NCBI GenBank assembly: GCA_002297505.1
Contig: DBLQ01000074.1
Span: 352-7,739, forward strand
Direction of reading: 5' to 3'
Source: Flavobacteriales bacterium UBA720
GTDB taxonomy: Bacteria > Bacteroidota > Bacteroidia > Flavobacteriales > Weeksellaceae
Length of the DNA: 7,388 nt
Below the pieces are notes generated by a model that saw nothing but the letters and a program-made list of their open reading frames with translations, was not told the origin of the DNA and made no database searches. The stretch's first letter is position 1. Each line of letters starts with the position of its first letter. Shown in pieces: positions 1-6,734 of the stretch. A program made the position numbers and the translations under genes.

Positions 1-1821
1 GATTTTTGGCCAACAACCTATGCTTTAGTTACTTATGGCAGCAGCACAGATTTGTGGGGTACCAGCTGGCAAGGCACTGACTTCACCAATACCAAGCTGC
101 GAATCCAGGTGGCTAATACTGCAACCGGAACCCGCGACGCCAATGTTGATTACGTGTATGTCCGAATTTATTTTGCGGCATTCGGCGATGATCAAAGCAG
201 CGTAAGCTTCAGAATATCAGGACTGACTGGCGCCACAGGATACACTTGGACAGCACCGTCTGGTGCAACAATCACATCAGGACAAGGTACGAATTCCATT
301 TTGGTTAATTTCAACAATGCAGGACAAAATAATGCCTACAGTGTCTGTGCAACACCCACTAACAGTTGTGGCAACGGCACGCAAGTCTGCAGGCAGATTG
401 CAGTGACGAATAACATTAACAATGAAATTTCAGGAATGGTTTACAATGACCCTAATGGATCAGTGTCACCCGAAAAGGTGGACGGAACACCAATTTCCCA
501 GATTGCCGGACAACAGCTTTATGCCGTCCTAACACAAAGCGCTACCACGGGATCACCAGCCGCTAACCGGGCAATTTCTTCTGTAACAGTAGCTCCGGAC
601 GGGACTTACAAGTTTTCATACCTCGCCAGCACAGCAGCATCATTTTACAGAGTTTATATCAAAACCACTCCGTATGGTGATGGTATTGCGGTACCAGCAG
701 CATCGGATCTCCCGGCGGGAGCAACTTTCAGTGGAGCGATAGATAACGATGCCACCAACTCCCTTACCGGAGGAAGTTCAACATTGGGATACCTGAATGT
801 GACCGCAGGAAACAACACCAATAATACCAATGTCAATTTCGGAATTGCGCTGAGCAATCCTGTAGCCAACGCAGATACAGCTACAACATTAGAAGACACA
901 GCCGCGACCTTCAATATCCTGACGAATGACGCTGCGACATCCGGAACACTTGCCGCAGCCACTGTCGATCTTGATCCGGCTACCGCAGGCAGACAGACTA
1001 CCTTCAGCACAGTTAACGGTTCCTGGTCTGTGGATAATAGTGGTAATGTAACCTTCACACCGGTCGCGGATTATTTTGGTACGGATGCTATCACCTATAC
1101 TGTTGATAATTCGCTAGGCTACAAATCCAATACAGCAACGATTACGGTCACCGTAACGCCTGTGAATGATGCGCCATCGTTCATCAAAGGTGCTGATCAG
1201 GTTAATGTTCAGAATTCCTCTGCTACAGCTTATACAGTTGCTTCCTGGGCAACTGCCATCAGCACAGGTCCTGCCAATGAATCCTTACAGACCGTAAATT
1301 TCCTCGTCACCAATAATAACAATTCATTATTCTCTGTACAGCCTACTGTATCATCACTTGGACAGCTGCAGTATACCGTAGCTCCCAACGCACTTGGTAC
1401 GGCAGTCGTGAGCGTAAGAATTCGGGATAACGGCGGCACAGCGAATGGAGGTGTAGACACATCATCTGCACAGACATTCAACATTACCGTTAATTCCTCG
1501 CGATGCTACAAACCTGCATTGCTGAACAACGGGATCACTGTCGCTTCTCAGCATGGCATTACAGCACTCAACAGAGCCGGAACGGATAATGGCAACTGGC
1601 CAATGACTAGACAAAGCGCATGGACGGTGATGGAGTCTAAAGAAAAAGGATTTGTCATTAATCGGGTGAGTACCACTGCCGCATTAAGTAACATCCTGAA
1701 TCCCGTAACCGGCATGATGGTTTATGATGCGGAAGCCAAATGTCTCAAAATATTTGCGCTCAAAGCAGGAGAAACCAATCCGGCCTGGCATTGTTTCGAA
1801 ACACAGGCATGCCCGGATTAG
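1..1821 (+). CDS. Partial multidomain secreted/surface protein with PKD-, SdrD-B- and cadherin-like domains (5' end outside window)
   Basis: The frame is open from base 1 to the TAG stop at 1819-1821 (606 codons); there is no start, so the N-terminus and any signal peptide lie upstream. The TTG at base 52 is an internal Leu codon. In visible-codon numbering, about 1-60 is a beta-rich segment (LRIQVAN, VDYVYVRIYF). A PKD/Ig-like domain follows at about 67-137 (YTWTAPSGATI), with a Cys pair in CATPTNSCGNGTQVC. At about 141-280 is an SdrD-B/carboxypeptidase-regulatory-like domain (ISGMVYNDPNGS, VAPDGTYKF). At about 286-392 is a cadherin-like/tandem-95 domain (ANADTATTLEDT, FTPVADYFGTDAITYTVDN, TPVNDAP), and at about 393-500 another Ig-like domain (VRIRDNGGTANGGVDTSSAQ). 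The end, about 500-606, is a Cys-containing module (ALNRAG, NWPM, NPVTGMMVYD) that I associate with Chryseobacterium relatives. Such domains usually serve adhesion or surface display, but the actual function is unknown. No typical T9SS type A sorting tail is seen. The next gene begins 50 bp downstream on the same strand. Confidence 0.85.
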   Translation, partial: DFWPTTYALVTYGSSTDLWGTSWQGTDFTNTKLRIQVANTATGTRDANVDYVYVRIYFAAFGDDQSSVSFRISGLTGATGYTWTAPSGATITSGQGTNSILVNFNNAGQNNAYSVCATPTNSCGNGTQVCRQIAVTNNINNEISGMVYNDPNGSVSPEKVDGTPISQIAGQQLYAVLTQSATTGSPAANRAISSVTVAPDGTYKFSYLASTAASFYRVYIKTTPYGDGIAVPAASDLPAGATFSGAIDNDATNSLTGGSSTLGYLNVTAGNNTNNTNVNFGIALSNPVANADTATTLEDTAATFNILTNDAATSGTLAAATVDLDPATAGRQTTFSTVNGSWSVDNSGNVTFTPVADYFGTDAITYTVDNSLGYKSNTATITVTVTPVNDAPSFIKGADQVNVQNSSATAYTVASWATAISTGPANESLQTVNFLVTNNNNSLFSVQPTVSSLGQLQYTVAPNALGTAVVSVRIRDNGGTANGGVDTSSAQTFNITVNSSRCYKPALLNNGITVASQHGITALNRAGTDNGNWPMTRQSAWTVMESKEKGFVINRVSTTAALSNILNPVTGMMVYDAEAKCLKIFALKAGETNPAWHCFETQACPD

Positions 1822-1871
1822 ACTATCCAATCACATCTTAATTATCTCATGTAAAATCAAATTAATTATTC

Positions 1872-2531
1872 ATGATCTACAATAAATATCTTATCATCAT
1901 CCTTTTGCTCGGATTATGTCCGTTAAAGGGACAAATGGCCATCGGGAAAAATGAAATATCCAAGATTCAGCCAGGTAATACCGTCACGAATCCAAGCATC
2001 TCGCTGGAATTTTACGATGCTGCCGACAATAAAAAAGGAATCGTCTTACCATGGACTTCTACTGTCAGCAATCAGCCTGTCACGTACAACGCCGTCACAG
2101 GCGCAGGCTACAGAGGCATGCAGGGTACTGTTGAAAATGGAACTTTGATTTTTGACCTGTCGGATAAAAATGTCAAGTATAGAAAAGACGGCGCTTGGTT
2201 CAATCTGACCGATGTCACTTATCCGGTCACCGTTACCCGAGCAGACAACTCGACTGTGGTACTATCTGCTAATAATGCTTTAGACAGCGCGCTTCAGGAT
2301 AGCCGTCAGGAGTCGGCGGAGGCCAAGGTTGCTATTGGAAACAATTCGGGAACTGATAGCACCAACGGTATATTGGTCCTGACAGATTCCAACCGTGCAA
2401 TGGTGCTGCCGAAAGTTGCAAGCCCGCATCTTAACATTATCAATCCTACCGCAGGCATGATGGTTTTCGATACAGTAAAACAGCAGCTGGCGGTATTCAA
2501 TGGTACTGTCTGGAGCTTTTGGAAACCTTAA
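1872..2531 (+). CDS. Small secreted protein with two copies of a GIVLP...FD...G..W module, function unknown
   Basis: This 219-residue protein is not one I can name functionally. Residues 1-20 form a signal peptide: a Lys near the N-terminus, a hydrophobic core (YLIIILLLGLCPL), then KG before QMAIGK, with likely cleavage around residue 20-21. The mature part seems to contain the same unit twice. Unit one is at about 22-112 (AIGKN, KKGIVLP, GTLIFD, KDGAWFNL). Unit two is at about 153-219 (AIGNN, RAMVLP, GMMVFD, FNGTVWSFW). Unit two also resembles the C-terminus of the upstream gene (NPVTGMMVYD), which suggests a family of co-expressed surface proteins. The ATG at 1872 is chosen because the signal peptide follows it at once; upstream is only AT-rich sequence without a Shine-Dalgarno motif, as is usual in Bacteroidota. 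I see no promoter in the 50 bp gap, so transcription is probably shared with the upstream gene and ends at the hairpin at 2550-2580. Confidence 0.85.
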   Translation: MIYNKYLIIILLLGLCPLKGQMAIGKNEISKIQPGNTVTNPSISLEFYDAADNKKGIVLPWTSTVSNQPVTYNAVTGAGYRGMQGTVENGTLIFDLSDKNVKYRKDGAWFNLTDVTYPVTVTRADNSTVVLSANNALDSALQDSRQESAEAKVAIGNNSGTDSTNGILVLTDSNRAMVLPKVASPHLNIINPTAGMMVFDTVKQQLAVFNGTVWSFWKP

Positions 2532-2549
2532 GTAACGATTATTGACGAG

Positions 2550-2580
2550 GCCGGAAATTAACTTTTCGGCTTTTATTTTA
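2550..2580 (+). terminator. Rho-independent terminator of the surface-protein gene pair
   Basis: An 8-bp stem, GCCGGAAA (2550-2557) with TTTTCGGC (2563-2570), contains one G-U pair and has a 5-nt loop TTAAC. It is followed by TTTTATTTTA. It starts 18 bp after the stop codon at 2529-2531, the expected place for the end of the upstream operon. Confidence 0.8.
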
Positions 2581-2697
2581 ATATGTTACTCACTTTTATA
2601 ATGTGCATTGAGAAATCAATTTAATAAGGCAAGAATAAGAATTGGTCGATTAAAGATTTTTTGAATCCATATCAACACAATCTTAACAACTATTTCA
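2581..2697. other. Gene-free AT-rich stretch between two plus-strand terminators
   Basis: No convincing coding frame, tRNA or repeat is seen here. A plus-strand frame is open from 2628 to the TGA at 2778-2780, but it is preceded by two stop codons, has no ATG start and runs through the next hairpin, so it is not called. The stretch could give a short untranslated transcript ending at the hairpin at 2698-2732, but I see no recognisable promoter. Confidence 0.4.
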
Positions 2698-2732
2698 ATG
2701 GCGACGACTCGAGAGAGTTGTGGCCATTTTTT
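2698..2732 (+). terminator. Strong rho-independent terminator hairpin without an obvious gene of its own
   Basis: A 13-position stem pairs 2698-2710 (ATGGCGACGACTC) with 2715-2727 (GAGTTGTGGCCAT). It has one G-G mismatch, one G-U pair and the GNRA-type tetraloop GAGA at 2711-2714. A run of six T occupies 2727-2732. The T-run is on the plus-strand 3' side only, so it terminates plus-strand transcription. It lies about 120 bp past the first terminator with no gene between them. It may be a back-up terminator, the end of a small RNA, or the leftover end of a lost gene. Confidence 0.75.
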
Positions 2733-2752
2733 ATAAAGTTTTACAATCACAG

Positions 2753-3288
2753 TCATACGCCAGTTAAGGTAAGTTTTTGATTTTCAATACTAATTTTGTG
2801 AAATTTATTGGAAAGCGTTTTGGGAGGCAGATTCAGAAGGTCTTCATAATCGGCGACTCTGTGTTATTCTTTGTAGTGAATACCTACGAGACGGCTGAAA
2901 TTTCGGAAAAAATCCTGTTCAGCATTGATGAGATTAAGTTCATCTGTTTGTAGATTTTGTTTTTTCCAATGCCTTGTAGCCCGAATAATGATTTGTTTAA
3001 GATACGTGCTAATCATTTCCTCAGACGGGCGGTCCTGAAAATTAAGCTCATCATTGATTTGATCGAATAATTGCGACACTGTTTTCAGCTCATCTTCCAG
3101 CAAATCTACCTTTAAAATTTCAAAACTATTATTGAATGAAAGTCCGTCACAAAGGCACTTCTTCAGTAACAATCTCTGTTTTAATGAATTAAAAAAGCAT
3201 CAGCATCAGTTCCTGATTGAATGTCAAGATGTTGATTGGTATTAATGAAAAACAAATCCGGATTTTCTGTTTTATAAATATTAAATCT
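2753..3288 (-). pseudogene. Broken AraC-family transcriptional regulator
   Basis: The minus strand carries pieces of one AraC-family regulator in two frames. The first piece (about 3288 down to 3166) reads YKTENPDLFFINTNQ and SGTDADAFLIH, resembling the sensor domain. It meets a TAA at 3181-3183 where related proteins usually have Tyr, continues as NRDCY, then reaches a TGA at 3163-3165. The match resumes in another frame from about 3165 (CDGLSFNNSFEI, EEMISTYLKQIIIRATRHWK, FFRNFSRLVGIHYKE), which is the linker leading into the DNA-binding domain. A TAA at 2864-2866 then replaces what is usually Lys. The same frame carries on as HRVADYEDLLNL and PPKTLSNKFHKISIEN, the first helix-turn-helix, and ends at a TGA at 2753-2755. 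The second helix-turn-helix is missing and I could not find it further along. With two in-frame nonsense codons, one frameshift and a lost end, this cannot make a working regulator. The family assignment is from memory of motifs; the lesions are read directly. A TTG-started 102-residue frame at 2864-3172 is only its middle part. Confidence 0.75.
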
Positions 3289-3330
3289 ACATTAAAATAT
3301 TTCATGATCTCATTTATCAGCAGATATTGA

Positions 3331-3580
3331 TTATATTTTGGAGGTATTTACTGGTATTGCGATTGCCTTTATATAAATAATAATTTTTTCTTCAGCCACA
3401 AACCAGCTTTCACCGATAAGATAAGGATAGGAACTTTCGCCGATGGTCCTATAATAGATAAGAAGATAATTACGCTATGTAACCTTCTATATGGGATCTT
3501 GAAGTATAAATTCGATCTGCTATAAAATTAATCTGACTGAATATTTTTATAAGCGTGTTGGTAGTTACTTGAGATTGAAT
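3331..3580 (-). pseudogene. Possible decayed coding remnant of unknown identity
   Basis: Two overlapping minus-strand frames read like one protein split by a frameshift near 3470-3480. The first runs from the hairpin side and includes IKIFSQINFIADRIY and SRSHIEGYIA, ending at a TAA at 3470-3472. The second, open from 3474 to a TAA at 3331-3333, includes NYLLIYYRTIGESSYPYL and IGESWFVAEEKIII. Neither has a good start codon or ribosome-binding context. The amino acid mix looks protein-like, but I do not recognise the family and AT-rich noise could produce this. It lies upstream of the broken AraC gene on the same strand and could be part of the same decayed locus. Apart from this and the hairpin at 3581-3611, I see nothing else between 3289 and 3633. 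Confidence 0.3.
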
Positions 3581-3611
3581 AAAAAGACCGAATACAAATC
3601 GTATCCGGTCT
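3581..3611 (-). terminator. Rho-independent terminator of the metal-efflux operon
   Basis: Read on the minus strand, AGACCGGATAC (3611-3601) pairs with GTATTCGGTCT (3595-3585) over 11 positions including one G-U pair. The loop is GATTT (3600-3596), and a T-run follows the stem. It sits 23 bp beyond the pump stop codon, so the pump gene is the last gene of its operon. Confidence 0.85.
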
Positions 3612-3633
3612 ACCAAATTGAGAGAATGAAAGT

Positions 3634-6600
3634 CTACTGCTTAACAGTATACTTTTTTCGGTAGGCAAAATAAAATACTAATGGCAAAATCGTGAAGGAA
3701 AGGATCATGCAAATGATAAGTCCGCCCACGATCATGATGGCAAGTGGCTTTTGTATTTCTGAGCCCATTCCGTTAGAAATGGCTGCAGGGAAAAGTCCCA
3801 TAGAGCCCATCAGTGCAATCATTACTACAGGTCTGATTCTGCTGCGTACGCCTTCCTCGATGGATGCTTTCAGACCCATTTTATTCTGAAGATTTTCCTT
3901 CATTACGCCAATCAGTACAATGCCGTCAATGGTCGCAACACCGAATAGAATGATGAAGCCGATTCCTGCAGAGATCCCAAAGATTGTTCCGGTTAGCCAT
4001 AGTGAGATGAAACCTCCTACAAAAGCAAAAGCCAGCGTTACAGAGGAAATCAATGTATCTTTGATGTTTCCAAAATTAAAATACAATAACATCAGAATCA
4101 AAACAAGTGAGATGGGTACAACCATCATCAGCTGTTTGGCTGCCCTTTCCTTACTTTCAAATTCCCCTGCCCAGGTCATCTTATTTTTCTTTGGAATTTT
4201 TACGTCTTTAGCAACTTTGTTCTTAGCATCTTCGATAGTGCTTCCTAGGTCACGCCCTTCAATATTAAACCCTACACCAATGTAACGACTGCTTCCTTCA
4301 CGGTAAATAAACGATGGACCTGTATGATATTCAATCGTTGCAATTTCCTTAAGCGGAACTTTTTTCTCGTCTTTGGCAGGAATCAGAATGTTACCGATTT
4401 TTTCGGGATTATCCCGGTACTGTTTCTCAAAACGCAGCGTGACATCAAACATTCTTTCCTCCTCATAAAATTTGGTTGCTGCCTGTCCTCCGATGGTCAT
4501 TCCTATTACGGCCTGCGCATCAGCAGTGGAGATGCCGTACTTCGCCATCTTAGAATCATGAAGTTGAATTCTGAGTTCCGGTAGGCCTATGTTTTTAAAA
4601 ACATTGACGTCAGAAATGCCGGGAACCGACTTGATGGAGTTGGCCACCTGATTAGCATAGTCTTCCAGCTCAAAAAGGTCGTTCCCGAAAATTTTAATGA
4701 CTAGAGGTGCTTTTACACCAGCCACATATTCTTCTACGTTATCCTGAATAGGCTGACTGAATCCGAAATTGATGCCAGGGTATTTTTCGAGGGAAACCCG
4801 CATCTTCTCAAGGAGTTCGTCTTTTGATATATTGCTTTTCCAGTCTTTGACCGGCTTCAGCTGAATGTTAAATTCGATGTTAAAAAAACCTGTCGGATCC
4901 GTGCCGTCATTTGGCCGCCCGGTCTGAGTCATTACAAATTGAACCTCGTCATATTTCGAGAGAATTTCCTTCATTTCTTTGGTCAGTCTTACAGATTCAT
5001 CCAAGTTAACGCTATTGGGTAAAGTCGCACGAACGTAAATTGCGCCTTCATTCAGTTTAGGAAGAAATTCCGAGCCGTAGTTTGAAAATTTAAAACCACA
5101 AATGGCGAGCACTATACCGAAACCTATCATAAATGCTTTCTTGTGACGGTCTGCATAGGCATATAATCGGAACATATTGACTCTGAAAAATTTGGAAATG
5201 AAATTTTCTTTTTCCTCGATATTTTTAGTCAGCAAAATTTTACACATTGCTGGAACGTAGGTTAGGCTAAGTAATAGGGAGCCTAGTAGGGCATAACCGA
5301 GAGTAAAGGCCAGCGGAGAAAACATTTTTCCTTCCACCTTCTGGAAAGAGAAAATTGGCATCAAGGCAACAATCAGGATAAGAAGGGCGAAAAAGATGTA
5401 ACCAGCTACGCTTCCTGCACTCTTTTTTATAATGCCAAGTTTTGACATTTTATTGAATTTTACAAGACCGACTTTCTTTGCCTTTTGTTCGAGAGCTACG
5501 AAGACGTGTTCAACAATCACCAATGTCCCTTCCAGTAACAGACCAAAATCCAGTGCGCCCATAGAAATCAAATTGGCGGGCAGTCCCTGAATCCTCAGCA
5601 TAATAATCGCAAACAAGAAAGCCAGCGGAATAACGGAAGCGACAATAAAGGTTGTTCGCCAATTGTAGAGGAATATAAAGACAATGATGGAAACCAGAAT
5701 AATTCCTTCCACTAGGTTTTTGGTAACGGTACTCACAGTGGTATTTACCAATTCTGTCCTGTCTATGATCGGGACTATTTTTACATCGCCTGGCAGTTCA
5801 CCGCCGTTCAGTTCTGCAATTCTATCCTTAAGACGGTCAATAACTTCACTTGGATTTTCACCACGTAGCATAATCACAATGCCTTCTACCACATCATCGT
5901 CCTTGTTATAACCGACCTGTCCTAAACGTGGTTTTGCTGAAACTTTTACTTCGGCAATATGTTTAACAAGAATCGGCGTGGAGCCTTTGACTTCAATCTG
6001 AAGATTTTCAATATCATTTTTGCTTTCCAAGAGACCGATTCCTCTCACCACGAATGCCTGGTCGCCTTTGGAAACCACATCACCACCTACATTAAGATTA
6101 CTTCTTGAGACCGCTTCATATACATCCAGCGGTGAAAGATCATAGTTCTGAAGTTCGGTAGGATTGATTTTAATCTCGTAGATTTTCTCTTCACCTCCGA
6201 AGCTCACGATATCTGCAACGCCGGGCACGGCAAGCAGCTCACGCTCAATCACCCAATCCTGTATCGAAGTCACTTCTTTAATCGGGAGTTTACTTTTAAT
6301 GATGTACCTGTAAATTTCTCCCGTAGCTCCGGATGGTGGCTCTATGCTGAAGTCGGCGCCATCAGGCAGATCCACATTTCCGAGACGGTTAGAAGCGTAC
6401 TGCTGAGCATAGAAGTCATCTATATGATCATCGAAAGTTACAGTGACGACCGAAAGACCGAAGAGGGAGATGGAACGAACCGATGATTTATTCGGAATAG
6501 TGTTCATCTCTTTGGAGATGGGAAGGGTAACAAATTTTTCAATTTCCTCAGCACTTCTTCCCGGCCATTGGGTAATGACTCTCACTCTGGTATTGGTCAC

Positions 6601-6732
6601 ATCAGGGAAAGCTTCAATAGGAGTATGGATGTAAGAATAGATTCCTCCTGCCAGCAGTAAAAATGTTCCCAGAATAACGATAAGGGAATTTTTTAAAGAG
6701 AAGGAAACAATATTCTGAACAAATTTTCGCAT
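3634..6732 (-). CDS. czcA: CusA/CzcA-family heavy-metal efflux RND transporter, inner-membrane permease
   Basis: At 1032 residues this is full length for the HME-RND family: proton-driven trimeric pumps that take metal ions from the periplasm or inner membrane to an outer-membrane channel. TM1 (about 11-33) precedes the family motif PIEAFPDVTNTRV. The first porter half spans about 40-330, TM2-TM6 about 337-497, TM7 about 533-549, the second porter half about 550-865 (GRPNDGTDPTGFFNIEFN, GVKAPLVIKIFG) and TM8-TM12 about 866-1022. The TM4 relay motif is DFGLLLEGTLVIVE, placing D395, E401 and E408 where CzcA has D402, D408 and E415; Glu for the middle Asp is unusual. TM10 has IDG with D936 where relatives mostly have Asn. 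The CusA methionines M573, M623 and M672 align by eye to V567, N618 and E668, which argues against Cu(I)/Ag(I) and for divalent ions such as Zn, Co, Cd or Ni (inference). The ATG overlaps the adaptor stop codon. The family is certain; the symbol is a best fit because the substrate is unproven. Confidence 0.95.
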   Translation of the reverse strand: MRKFVQNIVSFSLKNSLIVILGTFLLLAGGIYSYIHTPIEAFPDVTNTRVRVITQWPGRSAEEIEKFVTLPISKEMNTIPNKSSVRSISLFGLSVVTVTFDDHIDDFYAQQYASNRLGNVDLPDGADFSIEPPSGATGEIYRYIIKSKLPIKEVTSIQDWVIERELLAVPGVADIVSFGGEEKIYEIKINPTELQNYDLSPLDVYEAVSRSNLNVGGDVVSKGDQAFVVRGIGLLESKNDIENLQIEVKGSTPILVKHIAEVKVSAKPRLGQVGYNKDDDVVEGIVIMLRGENPSEVIDRLKDRIAELNGGELPGDVKIVPIIDRTELVNTTVSTVTKNLVEGIILVSIIVFIFLYNWRTTFIVASVIPLAFLFAIIMLRIQGLPANLISMGALDFGLLLEGTLVIVEHVFVALEQKAKKVGLVKFNKMSKLGIIKKSAGSVAGYIFFALLILIVALMPIFSFQKVEGKMFSPLAFTLGYALLGSLLLSLTYVPAMCKILLTKNIEEKENFISKFFRVNMFRLYAYADRHKKAFMIGFGIVLAICGFKFSNYGSEFLPKLNEGAIYVRATLPNSVNLDESVRLTKEMKEILSKYDEVQFVMTQTGRPNDGTDPTGFFNIEFNIQLKPVKDWKSNISKDELLEKMRVSLEKYPGINFGFSQPIQDNVEEYVAGVKAPLVIKIFGNDLFELEDYANQVANSIKSVPGISDVNVFKNIGLPELRIQLHDSKMAKYGISTADAQAVIGMTIGGQAATKFYEEERMFDVTLRFEKQYRDNPEKIGNILIPAKDEKKVPLKEIATIEYHTGPSFIYREGSSRYIGVGFNIEGRDLGSTIEDAKNKVAKDVKIPKKNKMTWAGEFESKERAAKQLMMVVPISLVLILMLLYFNFGNIKDTLISSVTLAFAFVGGFISLWLTGTIFGISAGIGFIILFGVATIDGIVLIGVMKENLQNKMGLKASIEEGVRSRIRPVVMIALMGSMGLFPAAISNGMGSEIQKPLAIMIVGGLIICMILSFTILPLVFYFAYRKKYTVKQ

Positions 6733-6734
6733 TA
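6730..6734 (-). promoter_or_regulatory. TAATG stop-start overlap coupling adaptor and pump translation
   Basis: On the minus strand the adaptor stop TAA (6734-6732) shares its last A with the pump start ATG (6732-6730). No separate ribosome-binding site is evident, which suggests translational coupling and matched production of the two subunits. It also supports this ATG as the pump start. Confidence 0.75.

Noticed and set aside
654..1484. Minus-strand open frames at 654-1058 and 1230-1484
   Set aside because: They lie opposite a well-supported domain protein, show no family motifs and have the skewed composition of antisense frames.
1822..1871. Promoter for the small secreted protein in the 50-bp gap
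   Set aside because: No Bacteroidota -33/-7 pattern (TTG and TAnnTTTG) could be identified; read-through from the upstream gene is simpler.
2628..2780. Plus-strand 50-codon open frame (reads FLNPYQHNLNNYF)
   Set aside because: It has two stop codons just upstream, no ATG start or ribosome-binding context, and runs through a strong terminator hairpin.
2864..3172. 102-residue minus-strand frame as an independent small gene
   Set aside because: It starts only at a TTG; family-like sequence continues before it in another frame and after its stop in the same frame, so it is the middle of the broken AraC gene.
3191..3211. GCATCAGCATCAG short tandem unit as a possible repeat element
   Set aside because: Only about two copies exist, and they are explained by the Asp-Ala-Asp-Ala codons of the decayed regulator.
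3692..5911. Several plus-strand frames of 65-121 codons inside the pump gene
   Set aside because: They are antisense shadows of a full-length conserved RND transporter and have no recognisable domains.
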